Source: a virus. Taken from it: a stretch of DNA of 64,000 nucleotides. The stretch covers positions 1 through 64,000 of IMG/VR virus record IMGVR_UViG_3300050821_013777. One strand, given 5' to 3'. Positions within the stretch are counted from its first letter, which is position 1. Each line of letters begins with the position of its first letter. Below are positions 23,507-31,540 of the stretch, piece after piece. Position numbers and translations under genes: made by a program. Under the pieces are notes generated by a model. The model had not been told where the DNA came from and searched no databases. It saw only the letters and a list, made by a program, of their open reading frames with translations.

Positions 23507-24814
23507 ATGAGCCGACAGATCGTCGAGGTCGAACGCATTGAGGGATTCGCTGAGATTCAACTGCCCGAGTCGGCCCGCTTCGTCTTTGCAGCACCAGGAC
23601 GAGGCGGGCCGAAGTTGTGTCAGATCCGCGCCGCGCTGGCGCCGCGCGGGCGCCTGCGGCTATCAGGGACAGCCGGGCGCATCTTTGCTGACTTCGATCC
23701 GGGGCCGCCTACAGAGCCGCTGATCGCGCTCGACACAATCGCACGTAGCGACGCTGCAGGCTTGGAGCGCATGCTGCTGTCGGCGCTCCCGCACGTGGAT
23801 GAAATCGTGCTCGGAGTCGATGAGCGGAGCGACACGGCCACGGTGGAGGTGGCGCAGATGTACGCGGATAGCTTCTACATCTTCGCGGCGAGCGACGTCG
23901 GGCTCACTGAGGAGGAGTGGGCTGCGGACAAGATCCACTTCGCGAATGCACGGAATCTCGGCCGGGAGCGCGTTCAGTCGCCGTGGACCCTGGTCGTGGA
24001 TGCCGACGAATACGTGGGCCAAGCAGCTGATCTGCGTGAGGCCGTGGCCAAGTATCCAGACGCCGAGCACCTCGAATCAACGATCTTCTGTGGGGGTGTC
24101 AGAGTCGACTCCGATCGACAGCGTCTTGCCCGCACGTTGCTGCGCTGGACCGCGCCATCCCACAACCAACTCATGGTCAAGACCGGCGTCGGCTACAAGA
24201 CCGAGCTGCATATCATCGAGGACAAGAAGCTCCGGACTGCGACGGAGAACGCACGCCGGGATGCTCAGCGCAGCGAAGGAATCGAGCTGCTCGTCGACGA
24301 AGCTGGCAAGGGCAACATCTCAGCGCTGCTCCATCTCGCGAAGCACCGCGCTGGCCTTGGTGACACCGTGGAGGCTGTGCGCCTCGTGGAGGACTATCGC
24401 CTGCGCATCGAGCCCCATAGCGTGCTTGCCGACGAGCGTGCGATCACTGCGCTCACGCTGGGCTTTCGCTTCTACTACGAGGACGATCTTGCCCAGGCAG
24501 AGGTGTGGGCGCTGCGCGCGCTGCTCGACGGCCCTCGTGTCGCGGCGTTCTGCCTGCTTGGCGACATTGCAGAGGAGCAGTGCGATCTGCCGCGGGCTCG
24601 GGGATGGTACGAGGCGGCCTGTTCGATCACGACACCGGAGAGGGTCGATTGGCCGGGCGTTACGGAGATGCGCTGGGGACGACTCGACGGGATCAAGCTG
24701 GCGATTCTGGATCCAACAACTGCGCCGGTGGCGTACATCACCACCGTGCCGGAGACTACTTCGTCCCCTCCCAGTCCCGAAACTCATAATGGAGACCCAT
24801 CGCCAACGCCTTGA
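23507..24814 (+). CDS. GT2 glycosyltransferase with TPR-like domain
   Basis: 435 residues. Residues 70-200 are GT-A like: LLSALPHVDEIVLGVDERS, then FANARNLGRERVQSPWTLVVDADEYVG with a DADE metal motif. Residues 290-370 are TPR-like (AEVWALRALLDGP, CLLGDIAEEQCDLPRARGWYEAAC), homologous to the middle of 17086. The C-terminus is Pro/Ser/Thr-rich. Preceded by a leaderless-type promoter. Confidence 0.7.
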   Translation: MSRQIVEVERIEGFAEIQLPESARFVFAAPGRGGPKLCQIRAALAPRGRLRLSGTAGRIFADFDPGPPTEPLIALDTIARSDAAGLERMLLSALPHVDEIVLGVDERSDTATVEVAQMYADSFYIFAASDVGLTEEEWAADKIHFANARNLGRERVQSPWTLVVDADEYVGQAADLREAVAKYPDAEHLESTIFCGGVRVDSDRQRLARTLLRWTAPSHNQLMVKTGVGYKTELHIIEDKKLRTATENARRDAQRSEGIELLVDEAGKGNISALLHLAKHRAGLGDTVEAVRLVEDYRLRIEPHSVLADERAITALTLGFRFYYEDDLAQAEVWALRALLDGPRVAAFCLLGDIAEEQCDLPRARGWYEAACSITTPERVDWPGVTEMRWGRLDGIKLAILDPTTAPVAYITTVPETTSSPPSPETHNGDPSPTP

Positions 24815-24965
24815 CCGCGACTAAGAAGGCCGTCAGCCAGGCGGCCTCGACGCCGATCACAGCTGCAGCGTCGGTGACAGGCGACTCGTAGTAGTCCCAG
24901 GCCGTTCCTGCGCCGCTCTCGATGCGCTGCCAGACGGATGGTGGCGAGTCTGCCACCGAGATCAT
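24756..24965 (-). CDS. small membrane protein, structural region
   Basis: 69 residues with one hydrophobic segment (AAWLTAFLVAVKALAMGL). Last gene of the leftward structural operon; its end overlaps the convergent glycosyltransferase by 59 bases. Confidence 0.5.
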   Translation of the reverse strand: MISVADSPPSVWQRIESGAGTAWDYYESPVTDAAAVIGVEAAWLTAFLVAVKALAMGLHYEFRDWEGTK

Positions 24966-25450
24966 CTCCTGGACGGTGAGAGCAGAAGAATGAGCACGAG
25001 ACCGCCGAACACGGCGCCACCGATCATCAGCGTCTTCTTTTTGACCTTCATCCCGCCAGGCAGCTTCACCATTGCACCGCCGCCTCTTCCTCCGCCTCCG
25101 CCGCCAGCCGCGTCGCCGCCATCGTCACCACTGGCATCTCCGCTGCTGTCGTCCTGCGCTGCACCTCCTCCACTGGGGGCAGGTGCGGGTCGCGGCGCTG
25201 GCCCAGGTCCACCCGGACTGCTGGTAACTGTGCTGAGCCCAGCTTGGACGAGAGAGCCGCTCCCTGGCGCGTAGGCGTTCGCCGCACTAGCGGCTGCCTG
25301 CTGCGCGAGCTTGCTCCGCAGGACAGCCTTGTCGATGCGATAGATGCCTTTCGCCCCTGCCTTGACGCCGTGGCTTGTCGCAACGACAGCCTTCTTGACG
25401 TAGTGAAGCGGGTTCAGCGAGAACCCGAGCGGCGCAGCCTGGATGATCAT
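24962..25450 (-). CDS. membrane-anchored virion protein candidate, PLGFS family
   Basis: 162 residues. The N-terminus IIQAAPLGFSLNPLHYV matches 26272-26676 (ITTASPLGFSITNAF). A helical region precedes a Pro/Ala and Gly/Asp low-complexity linker, and one C-terminal helix (TLMIGGAVFGGLVLILLL) with a basic tail. The topology (head, linker, C-terminal anchor) recurs through the structural region. Confidence 0.6.
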   Translation of the reverse strand: MIIQAAPLGFSLNPLHYVKKAVVATSHGVKAGAKGIYRIDKAVLRSKLAQQAAASAANAYAPGSGSLVQAGLSTVTSSPGGPGPAPRPAPAPSGGGAAQDDSSGDASGDDGGDAAGGGGGGRGGGAMVKLPGGMKVKKKTLMIGGAVFGGLVLILLLSPSRR

Positions 25451-25464
25451 CTCGCGAGCGCCCC

Positions 25465-25548
25465 CTACTTGGCGACTTTGATTCCGAGAACGAGCGCAGA
25501 CCCTGCGAGCAGCGCGCCGAACAGAATCGGCAGATATCCCTTACCCAT
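25465..25548 (-). CDS. 27-residue membrane peptide
   Basis: Read directly: ATG at 25548 after GGGAGAAAGTC, TAG at 25465. Single helix LPILFGALLAGSALVLGI with basic ends. Short membrane peptides of this kind are common in membrane-containing virions. Confidence 0.55.
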   Translation of the reverse strand: MGKGYLPILFGALLAGSALVLGIKVAK

Positions 25549-25567
25549 GTGACTTTCTCCCTTCGCC

Positions 25568-26275
25568 CTAGTCGGGCTTCTTGGCGGCCGGTTTCTTCTT
25601 GTGCATGAGCATATACCCGCCCACGCCCGCGATGCCGATCAACCCGACGAACAGCAGCAGATGATGAGGCTTGTGCCCCGCGTGCTCTTCACCGCCGTGA
25701 CCACCACCGCCGCCTCCACCGTCGTCCCCACCGCCGCCTCCACCGTCATCTCCGCCTCCGCCGCCGTCAGCAGCGTCCTGATGCGGCGTCAGGTCGACAG
25801 CGGGCGAAGCTGGCGAGACGCTCGGGGCCGGCTGCGGCATGTTCTGGACCATGGCGGGTGGCTGCTGAGCAGCCTGTTGCTGTTGCGCAGCGATCTGCTG
25901 TGCCTGCTGCGCCTGGTAGAGCTGCTGCTGCAGGAACTGAAGTCGCGCCGCTGCCGCCTGGTCGTGTGCGGCGATCCGCTCCAAGCGGAAGTGCTCGCGA
26001 TCCCAGTTCGATTGCGCCACCCGCGCGCGCTCGATCGCACCACGATCGGGACGCACGATCGTGTTGTAGTAGTTGCGCGTGACCGTCGGGCCCGGAATGA
26101 ACCGCGTGGGACCGGGCCTGTAGACTGTGCGAACCGGCCCAGGCGTGTAGCGGTTGACGACCCGTGGCGGCTGCACAACGACTGCGCGAGGTGCAGGCAT
26201 CGCCGGACGTACTGGAGCAACAACAGGATGGAAAGCAGCGGCTCGGGAAGGCTGACCGAAGTACATGGCATTCAC
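25568..26275 (-). CDS. membrane-anchored virion protein candidate
   Basis: 235 residues. Pro/Arg/Val-rich N-terminus, a Gln/Ala-rich coiled coil (about 95-140), a Gly/Asp/His linker, and one C-terminal helix (LLLFVGLIGIAGVGGYMLM) followed by Lys-rich residues. Could be a stalk or tape-like protein projecting from a membrane. GTG at 26275 by overlap, or ATG at 26266. Confidence 0.6.
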   Translation of the reverse strand: MNAMYFGQPSRAAAFHPVVAPVRPAMPAPRAVVVQPPRVVNRYTPGPVRTVYRPGPTRFIPGPTVTRNYYNTIVRPDRGAIERARVAQSNWDREHFRLERIAAHDQAAAARLQFLQQQLYQAQQAQQIAAQQQQAAQQPPAMVQNMPQPAPSVSPASPAVDLTPHQDAADGGGGGDDGGGGGGDDGGGGGGGHGGEEHAGHKPHHLLLFVGLIGIAGVGGYMLMHKKKPAAKKPD

Positions 26276-26676
26276 CTTTTCAAGAGGAGGAGCAGGAACA
26301 GAAACCCAACGCCGACTCCGGCGTAGACAAGCATGTGACTGTTCTCGACAGGCAGCTGCGCGCCAGGAGCTTCACTGTCGTCACCAGGCGGCGGTGTGTT
26401 GTCCGGCACCAGGATGGCACCCGGCGGCGGGGCTTGCCCCGGCTGCACCATGATTACCCGGCCCTGGTCCATGAAGCGACGGGCCTTACGAATCTGGCGC
26501 TGCACTTGATGCGTGTACTGCATCACCTGCGAGGTAGCATCGGGGGCGTACGCCTGCGCTCCGGCAGCGACGAGTGCCTGCGCGCGCGGGTCGCTGGCGA
26601 CAGCGACCGCGTCGTGTGCGACGGTCCTGAACGCGTTCGTGATCGAGAAGCCCAGAGGCGATGCAGTAGTGATCAC
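26272..26676 (-). CDS. membrane-anchored virion protein candidate, PLGFS family
   Basis: 134 residues. Starts V-ITTASPLGFSITNAF and ends with one helix (MLVYAGVGVGFLFLLLLL) plus KR. Paralog of 24962-25450 by N-terminus and layout. GTG at 26676 chosen because the TACAGT -10 lies 7 bases upstream; a longer frame would place the promoter inside the gene. Confidence 0.6.
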   Translation of the reverse strand: MITTASPLGFSITNAFRTVAHDAVAVASDPRAQALVAAGAQAYAPDATSQVMQYTHQVQRQIRKARRFMDQGRVIMVQPGQAPPPGAILVPDNTPPPGDDSEAPGAQLPVENSHMLVYAGVGVGFLFLLLLLKR

Positions 26677-26683
26677 GAGAGAT

Positions 26684-26713
26684 ACTGTACGGGGCACGGG
26701 CCGGGGGCGTCAA
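26684..26713 (-). promoter_or_regulatory. leftward leaderless promoter, structural operon
   Basis: Minus strand: TTGACG at 26708-26713, 18 bp, TACAGT at 26684-26689, then 7 bases to GTG at 26676. Divergent from the promoter at 26735. Confidence 0.65.
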
Positions 26714-26734
26714 ATTGGCTGGCGGACCGGCGAT

Positions 26735-26764
26735 TTGCAGGCGAGGGGCACAGACAGGTATCCT
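26735..26764 (+). promoter_or_regulatory. rightward leaderless promoter, structural operon
   Basis: TTGCAG, 18 bp, TATCCT, then 9 bases to the ATG at 26774. The two divergent -35 elements are 21 bp apart, so the operons may be co-regulated. Confidence 0.6.
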
Positions 26765-26773
26765 GGTGAGAAG

Positions 26774-27778
26774 ATGCGATTCGGCGCTGTCGCTCCGCTG
26801 CTACGAGCACACCAAGTGACCACGCTCGCGGATCGTGTGGTGCTGCTGCGAAAGCTGGTCTGGTTCGGCGCGACGGCGTTCGATCCGCACGAGCCCCCTG
26901 TTGGGAGCTTGCAGGACCCGAACATGCGCCAGATCGGCTTGGAGATCACGCAGCCGTGCCGCGGACGCGACGACATGTGCGAGCTGCATTCGATCTACTG
27001 GTTCACCAAGAACAACACGCGCTACACCGGCGACATCACCTTCAAGGACACGTTCCAGAGCGCGTGGCGGACGCTGCAGTACGGCGGCGGGGACTGTCTG
27101 CCGCTATCGACGCTAGTCCTGTGCTTGAACAGGAAGCGCGCAGAAGGCACGTTCGTGCCGCTGAGTGAGATCGAAGAAGGTGATCTCATCATGGCCGATG
27201 GCGACTGGACGCGTGTGGAGAAGAGCTGGTTCACGGGACGGAAGCCGATACTCGCGTTCGAGCTGAGCAACGCAACAGTGCTGCGATGCTCGCCCGAGCA
27301 CAGGCTGCTCACGCTTGATGGTCACGAACGGCGCGCGGCGCATGTCGAGGTCGGCGAGCATCTGCTCACGCCGCGACGCGAGATTTCGCTCGGGTATGGC
27401 AGCATCATCCCGGTGTCGCCTGGTGGTGCACGCGTCGTCGCGATCCGCCGTGAGCCAGGCGCGCAGCTGTGCATGGACATCACCACCGAAGCCGGGCATT
27501 TCTGGCTACCGGAGTCAGACACGCTCGTCCACAACTGTGATGACCATGCTGTCCAAAACGCCGTGCTCGCAATGGTGAACGGGTTCGAGACGCGCTTTCG
27601 CATTACGAGCAACACCGGGTCGAGCTGGGACCACATCTACCTGCAGGCTGGCGTCCCGAAGACACAGCCGCGCCGTTGGGTCACGCTCGACACGACGCTG
27701 CCCGGCCGCGACCGATTTGACGTGCAGCCCCCATTCGCGAAGAAAGAAGACTTCCCCGTGACGGAGCCCCGGCGATGA
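26774..27778 (+). CDS. transglutaminase-like protein interrupted by a mini-intein
   Basis: 334 residues before splicing. Extein halves join as GGGD|CDDHA, the GDCDD motif of transglutaminase-like cysteine peptidases. WDHIYLQA and WVTLDTTLP supply the expected His and Asp. The intein (27095-27535) sits exactly before the catalytic Cys. The spliced protein is about 187 residues. Located in the structural operon, so a virion-associated peptidase, cross-linking or cell-wall role is possible. Confidence 0.75.
   Translation: MRFGAVAPLLRAHQVTTLADRVVLLRKLVWFGATAFDPHEPPVGSLQDPNMRQIGLEITQPCRGRDDMCELHSIYWFTKNNTRYTGDITFKDTFQSAWRTLQYGGGDCLPLSTLVLCLNRKRAEGTFVPLSEIEEGDLIMADGDWTRVEKSWFTGRKPILAFELSNATVLRCSPEHRLLTLDGHERRAAHVEVGEHLLTPRREISLGYGSIIPVSPGGARVVAIRREPGAQLCMDITTEAGHFWLPESDTLVHNCDDHAVQNAVLAMVNGFETRFRITSNTGSSWDHIYLQAGVPKTQPRRWVTLDTTLPGRDRFDVQPPFAKKEDFPVTEPRR
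27095..27535 (+). mobile_element. 147-residue mini-intein
   Basis: Starts with Cys (CLPLSTLVLC, block A). Block B is LRCSPEHRLLTLDG with the conserved His. Block F is MDITTEAGHFWL. It ends VHN before Cys+1. No homing-endonuclease domain fits in 147 residues. The frame is intact through both junctions and all splicing residues (Cys1, block-B His, terminal Asn, Cys+1) are present. Confidence 0.85.
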
Positions 27779-27954
27779 AAAGAGAAGGCAGGTGCGTGCT
27801 GCTGAGCCCTGCGCTGATCGCGAAGCTCCAGGTTCCATACGGCGCGGGAAAAGGCGCGTGGAGCGTCACATACCTGGATCGTTCGGGGCGTCGACAAGGC
27901 AGTGGCGTCGAGAAGCTAGGACGGAAGCCAGCATACGTGCGGTGCCCGCGATGA
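27775..27954 (+). CDS. small basic protein, unknown
   Basis: 59 residues from ATG 27775, overlapping both neighbours. Basic and beta-rich (AWSVTYLDRSGRRQG), single Cys near each end. Function unknown. Confidence 0.5.
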   Translation: MKREGRCVLLSPALIAKLQVPYGAGKGAWSVTYLDRSGRRQGSGVEKLGRKPAYVRCPR

Positions 27955-28166
27955 GCGACGGCAACACGCGTACGCTCTCGTTCCCGAACGGCGGGACGAT
28001 GGAGATCCCACTGCCGGGGTCGAAGGCCCGCTTCGCGATGAAGCCAGGATCGATTCTCTCCGACTCGCCGGCCTGCCCGACGCGCGCCACGCTCATCGCA
28101 GGCGTGGTGCTCGGCGTCGCGCTCGGTGTCGGCGTCACCGCCTGGTACGTGAGCCGTCACCGATGA
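27951..28166 (+). CDS. small C-terminally anchored membrane protein
   Basis: 71 residues: polar N-terminus (NTRTLSFPNGGTMEIPLPG), then one C-terminal helix (LIAGVVLGVALGVGVTAWYV) and SRHR. Same layout as other structural-region membrane proteins. Confidence 0.6.
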   Translation: MSDGNTRTLSFPNGGTMEIPLPGSKARFAMKPGSILSDSPACPTRATLIAGVVLGVALGVGVTAWYVSRHR

Positions 28167-28378
28167 CGGGTGGACAGTTTCCACCGATGTCGATTCCGGT
28201 CGCGCCACCGGCGCAGGCACCGTCGAGCATCGCAGTGACGTGGGCAATGTTGGGGAAGTACGTTTCGCAGCTCGCGGCAGCGCATGCGCACGCGGACGTC
28301 ACGATCATCATGAAGGGCGGCAAGGTGGAGTTGATTCGCGTTACCCAGACGTGTTTGCCGAGCCAACTGCCACGGTAG
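28163..28378 (+). CDS. small protein, unknown
   Basis: 71 residues. Pro/Ala-rich N-terminus, then a helix-strand unit (LAAAHAHADVTIIMKGGKVELI). Member of the structural operon by overlap. Confidence 0.5.
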   Translation: MTGGQFPPMSIPVAPPAQAPSSIAVTWAMLGKYVSQLAAAHAHADVTIIMKGGKVELIRVTQTCLPSQLPR

Positions 28379-28384
28379 TAGGAT
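28355..28384 (+). promoter_or_regulatory. leaderless promoter inside the operon
   Basis: TTGCCG, 18 bp, TAGGAT, then GGCAAC and the GTG at 28391. Lies over the end of the preceding gene, giving an internal start for downstream structural genes. Confidence 0.6.
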
Positions 28385-28390
28385 GGCAAC

Positions 28391-29248
28391 GTGATCACGC
28401 AAGCCATCGGTGCTGGCAGCATCTTTCCGAGCCGCAGAACGTGCTTCTGGCAGGAGCAGATCGACGGCCTCGAAGCTCAGCTCTGTGACGACGGCGAGGT
28501 CACCTTGTGGCGCGACGACCAGCATAACGTCTGGTTGCCGAGTGAGCCGCCACCGGCGCGCTGGAAGAAGGCTTTTCGTCACCACAACCCATCGACCGCG
28601 CTTCTTGGTGCTGGTCCGCTGCCGGGCATCTGCACGCCGCACAAGGCAGTACCACTCACGAAGATTCGTCGGCTGCAGAACGCGCTGCGCGGGCTCGCGA
28701 CACGATCGAGGGATGGATCGCTTCGCGTTGTCGCCGACGGGCTCATCGGTTCGCGAACGGTCGCGGCTGTCAACCGCGCGATGGTCACCTACGTGGGAAC
28801 GCCCCACACGCTGGCTACGGGGAATCTCACGCACGCCCAGGTCTCTGCGTTCGCACCGCAACTCACTGCTTCCATCGATCAGGCTCCGCGCCAGGCAGCC
28901 TCGCCGGCAGCTTCACAGGCGCCCGCCTCGTCGATGCCGCCACCCGTGACAACCCCGTGGCCTTCGCCATCACCGCAAGGAGCGCCGTCCATGCCCGCGT
29001 ACTACCCAGACGATCCCCAATACTACCCGCCACCGCGTCCTGCGTACTATCAGTCGGCGCCGACCTACTACGGGCCGACGCGCGCACCGGGTGGACTGCC
29101 AGCGGATCACGCGTCACTCGACGTGAAGGCGTTCGTGCCTGCGCAGTACGAGCACATTCGCGTGAACCCGACCACGGCGATGCTGCTGGTCGGGTTCAGC
29201 GTCCTGGCTGTGCTGTTCGTCCTCGACAAGAAAAAGAAAGCGAGCTGA
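28391..29248 (+). CDS. peptidoglycan-binding-like, membrane-anchored virion protein
   Basis: 285 residues, GTG start. Residues 75-150 (LTKIRRLQNALRG, DGLIGSRTVAAVNRAM) resemble a PG_binding_1 repeat. A Pro/Ala/Tyr-rich linker with YYP repeats (about 165-235) follows, then a C-terminal helix (AMLLVGFSVLAVLFVL) and KKKKAS. Likely a virion protein contacting the cell wall during entry. Confidence 0.6.
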   Translation: MITQAIGAGSIFPSRRTCFWQEQIDGLEAQLCDDGEVTLWRDDQHNVWLPSEPPPARWKKAFRHHNPSTALLGAGPLPGICTPHKAVPLTKIRRLQNALRGLATRSRDGSLRVVADGLIGSRTVAAVNRAMVTYVGTPHTLATGNLTHAQVSAFAPQLTASIDQAPRQAASPAASQAPASSMPPPVTTPWPSPSPQGAPSMPAYYPDDPQYYPPPRPAYYQSAPTYYGPTRAPGGLPADHASLDVKAFVPAQYEHIRVNPTTAMLLVGFSVLAVLFVLDKKKKAS

Positions 29249-29251
29249 GCC

Positions 29252-29710
29252 ATGTCACTTCTACTCATTCCCGCAGGCACAGGCCCGAGCACCGATCCTG
29301 TACTCACGCCGGAGTACATTTCAATCTGTGCGGTCGACAGCGGTTCAGGGGGGAATCTTCTCCTGAACATGCAGGGCGTAAACAATCCGACCGTGGCAGG
29401 TGCAGCAGACCTGTCGACGTTCTTCGGCAAGAACATCAACGAGCTGCCCATCTCCCGCGCGTTTCGGCCGATCTATACGCCGAACCCGTGGGGTGGCGGC
29501 GCGAACCGTGAGGCGCTTTCGGCGGTGCAGATTCGAGGAAATCTCGCCGTCACGATCTATCCAGTCGGCGCAGCCGGTGTTCTCCTCGGCGTCACCTATG
29601 ACGGGGAGACAGTCGCGGGGGTCCAGGTCCCGTTCCTGGAGCTGGTCGGGTCTGGTGTCGCGCAGTCCTGGCGCATCGATCTGCAGCTCCGTCACTCGAT
29701 CACGTGCTGA
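29252..29710 (+). CDS. probable virion protein, beta-rich
   Basis: 152 residues, low charge, beta-rich (LAVTIYPVGAAGVLLGVTYDG, SWRIDLQLRHS). No membrane helix. Size and composition suggest a single jelly-roll or capsid-associated protein, but no family is recognised. Confidence 0.5.
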   Translation: MSLLLIPAGTGPSTDPVLTPEYISICAVDSGSGGNLLLNMQGVNNPTVAGAADLSTFFGKNINELPISRAFRPIYTPNPWGGGANREALSAVQIRGNLAVTIYPVGAAGVLLGVTYDGETVAGVQVPFLELVGSGVAQSWRIDLQLRHSITC

Positions 29711-29941
29711 GTGGCCCGCAAGATCAAAGGTGCCTTCTGTGAGCGGGAGATGCTCCCGAAGAGTGCCTTTGACCGGCGGAGCTTTCGCTGGAAGAAGAAC
29801 GGTCGCAGCTGGGTGATGGTCGGGTGCCGGCGCGGGAAGTTCAAGCGCGGTCGCTGCTCGAACGGACTTCGGGCACACGTGATCTTGGTGAAGTCGACCG
29901 GCTCGTGCCCGATGGGCGGCCGGCTGATTCAGAAGGGGTGA
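29711..29941 (+). CDS. small basic Cys-containing protein
   Basis: 76 residues, GTG start immediately after the previous stop. Very basic with four Cys (FCERE, VGCRRGKFKRGRC, GSCPMGG); may bind nucleic acid inside the virion. Confidence 0.5.
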   Translation: MARKIKGAFCEREMLPKSAFDRRSFRWKKNGRSWVMVGCRRGKFKRGRCSNGLRAHVILVKSTGSCPMGGRLIQKG

Positions 29942-29945
29942 AGAG

Positions 29946-30203
29946 ATGGCGAAGCCTTCTTGTCAACGTCTCGGCGCGAAGATTCTCGAATGGCACGACG
30001 GGGGCGGCTCCGTCATGTACGCTGTGGGCAGCTCGCTCTACGCCGGACATCGTGTCCCGCGAGATCTCGCTGAGCGCGCGGCCGGGCAGCTTGACTCACT
30101 CGTGTCGTCGGCTCGGGCGCGCATGCACGGCTGGAACGCGAAGGACGCACGCTCGCTAGAGAGCATGGCGAAGCGGCTGCGCAAGCGAACCTGTCAGCTC
30201 TAA
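29946..30203 (+). CDS. small basic helical protein
   Basis: 85 residues, helical C-terminal half, basic end (AKRLRKRTCQL). Good Shine-Dalgarno (GGGGTGAAGAG). Last gene of the rightward run; its stop overlaps the convergent gene at 30200. Confidence 0.5.
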   Translation: MAKPSCQRLGAKILEWHDGGGSVMYAVGSSLYAGHRVPRDLAERAAGQLDSLVSSARARMHGWNAKDARSLESMAKRLRKRTCQL

Positions 30204-30313
30204 CGCGGCAAGAGCACGTTCACGAGCACCTGCGTGAGCAGGTACAGCAGCGCGCCACCTGCAGCTGCGCCGACTATGATGGCGACGCCGAGCCACCGTT
30301 CGTGATGCTTCAT
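30200..30313 (-). CDS. 37-residue membrane peptide
   Basis: Read on the minus strand from ATG 30313. Charged N-terminus (MKHHERW), then one helix (AIIVGAAAGGALLYLLTQVL). Its start overlaps the stop of 30310-30555. Confidence 0.55.
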   Translation of the reverse strand: MKHHERWLGVAIIVGAAAGGALLYLLTQVLVNVLLPR

Positions 30314-30555
30314 CGCGGGCAGCTCGGGATGAGCCGCGTGATGATGTCGCGGCACCGCGGGCAGGTGACTTCGGCGAGGGGCTGGAAGTACCCGGCCATG
30401 TCCAGCGATGGCACGCACAGCGCCTGACCAAAGTCCCGCTTCAGCCGACCGATCGTGAACGGCACATCGCTGACTGCGTGAAGCAGCGTCTTCGACAAGC
30501 CGGCGCGGCTGCCGCGGTACGCGCCGGCAAGAACGCCATCCGCGTGGAACGCCAT
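30310..30555 (-). CDS. small protein with zinc knuckle
   Basis: 81 residues, ending EVTCPRCRDIITRLIPSC, a probable metal site. Operon member beside a thioredoxin-like protein, so redox-active Cys are an alternative. Function unknown. Confidence 0.5.
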   Translation of the reverse strand: MAFHADGVLAGAYRGSRAGLSKTLLHAVSDVPFTIGRLKRDFGQALCVPSLDMAGYFQPLAEVTCPRCRDIITRLIPSCPR

Positions 30556-30836
30556 CAGCGAGCCCGCCCGAGCAGCGCCCTGATCTCACGTACGCCAGTC
30601 GTGCCCTCGAAGCGATGCATCTTGCCTGTCGAGTCCATCACAATCGTCGTCGGCGTGGCGCGCACCTTCATCTTGTCGCCGAACGCTGTCTCGTGCCCAC
30701 CCTTGCTGACGTCATAGATGCCGAGCGGATGGGGGAAGCCGTGCGCAGCCTGCTGCAGCTTCGGCATGAAGTCGTGGCAGGCACCGCAGCCGTCTTGAAT
30801 GAACACGAACGCGGCGGGGCGCGGTCGAGGCGGCAT
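30555..30836 (-). CDS. thioredoxin-fold protein
   Basis: 93 residues. DGCGACHDFMP carries a CxxC (CGAC) active site. GGHETAFGDKMKVRATPTTIVMD contains the cis-proline (ATPT) expected of thioredoxins. Cytosolic, no signal peptide. May reduce disulfides or support virion folding. Confidence 0.7.
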   Translation of the reverse strand: MPPRPRPAAFVFIQDGCGACHDFMPKLQQAAHGFPHPLGIYDVSKGGHETAFGDKMKVRATPTTIVMDSTGKMHRFEGTTGVREIRALLGRAR

Positions 30837-31099
30837 CAGGCGGCGCTCCGTGCGAGCTGAGACGCAGCGAAGAGCACATCTCGCGATTCCTTGCTGACGT
30901 CGCGCGACCACGTGAGCCCCTCGTCTTCGTAGTCCCAGACCGGAGGTATGTTGAAACCCTTCGTGGCGATCGAGAAGCAGCGGCGCCCGCCCAGACACGA
31001 CGGGTTCAGCACCTCGACACCGACGACCCCGAACTGCATCGCCACGGCGACAAGCTGTCCCTGTTCGAGCAGGACTGCAGCCGGAGCCTTGTTGGCCAT
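30836..31099 (-). CDS. EGxxW-family protein with shared tail
   Basis: 87 residues: beta-rich N-terminus (GQLVAVAMQFGVVGVEVL), DYEDEGLTWSRDVSKESRDV, tail LFAASQLARSAA. The only family member in the structural region. ATG overlap with the next gene. Confidence 0.65.
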   Translation of the reverse strand: MANKAPAAVLLEQGQLVAVAMQFGVVGVEVLNPSCLGGRRCFSIATKGFNIPPVWDYEDEGLTWSRDVSKESRDVLFAASQLARSAA

Positions 31100-31350
31100 C
31101 AGCGGTCCCTGCTCTGTTGCACGATATATGTGAGCCCGCCGACGAGCAGGAAGATGCCGCTGTTCACGATGTACGCGGCGGCATCCTTCACCGTGTCGTG
31201 CTCGCCGTCCATGAGCGCTCGCACAGCGAGCCCGGCGACGAAGCCCGCAGCGCTGCCGATGGTCGCTGGCACCATGAAGTCGGACAGGCGGACCGGGCGC
31301 GCGCCGGCCAGGAGATGCTGCCGGCGCGGTGGATAGTAGTGGGCGTGCAT
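31099..31350 (-). CDS. membrane protein, structural region
   Basis: 83 residues, two hydrophobic helices (VPATIGSAAGFVAGLAV and AAAYIVNSGIFLLVGGLTYIV), His/Arg-rich N-terminus. Confidence 0.55.
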   Translation of the reverse strand: MHAHYYPPRRQHLLAGARPVRLSDFMVPATIGSAAGFVAGLAVRALMDGEHDTVKDAAAYIVNSGIFLLVGGLTYIVQQSRDR

Positions 31351-31532
31351 CAGCGATCGACCTTTACGCTGCAGCCGAGTTTCTTGGCGAGCTTCTCCGC
31401 TTTGCGAATGGCGGTTTTCTGCGTGCCGTGACGAGAGACGACATCTTGCGGACGGTCGCCGGTCGCTACGGCGAACATGCGCTGGTTGCCAGTGCGCGGG
31501 CGGTAGCTGTAGACGATGAGGTTGCAGGCCAT
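31350..31532 (-). CDS. small basic alpha/beta protein
   Basis: 60 residues (LIVYSYRPRTG, TAIRKAEKLAKKLGCSVKV). No family recognised. Confidence 0.5.
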   Translation of the reverse strand: MACNLIVYSYRPRTGNQRMFAVATGDRPQDVVSRHGTQKTAIRKAEKLAKKLGCSVKVDR

Positions 31533-31540
31533 CGTGTTTT

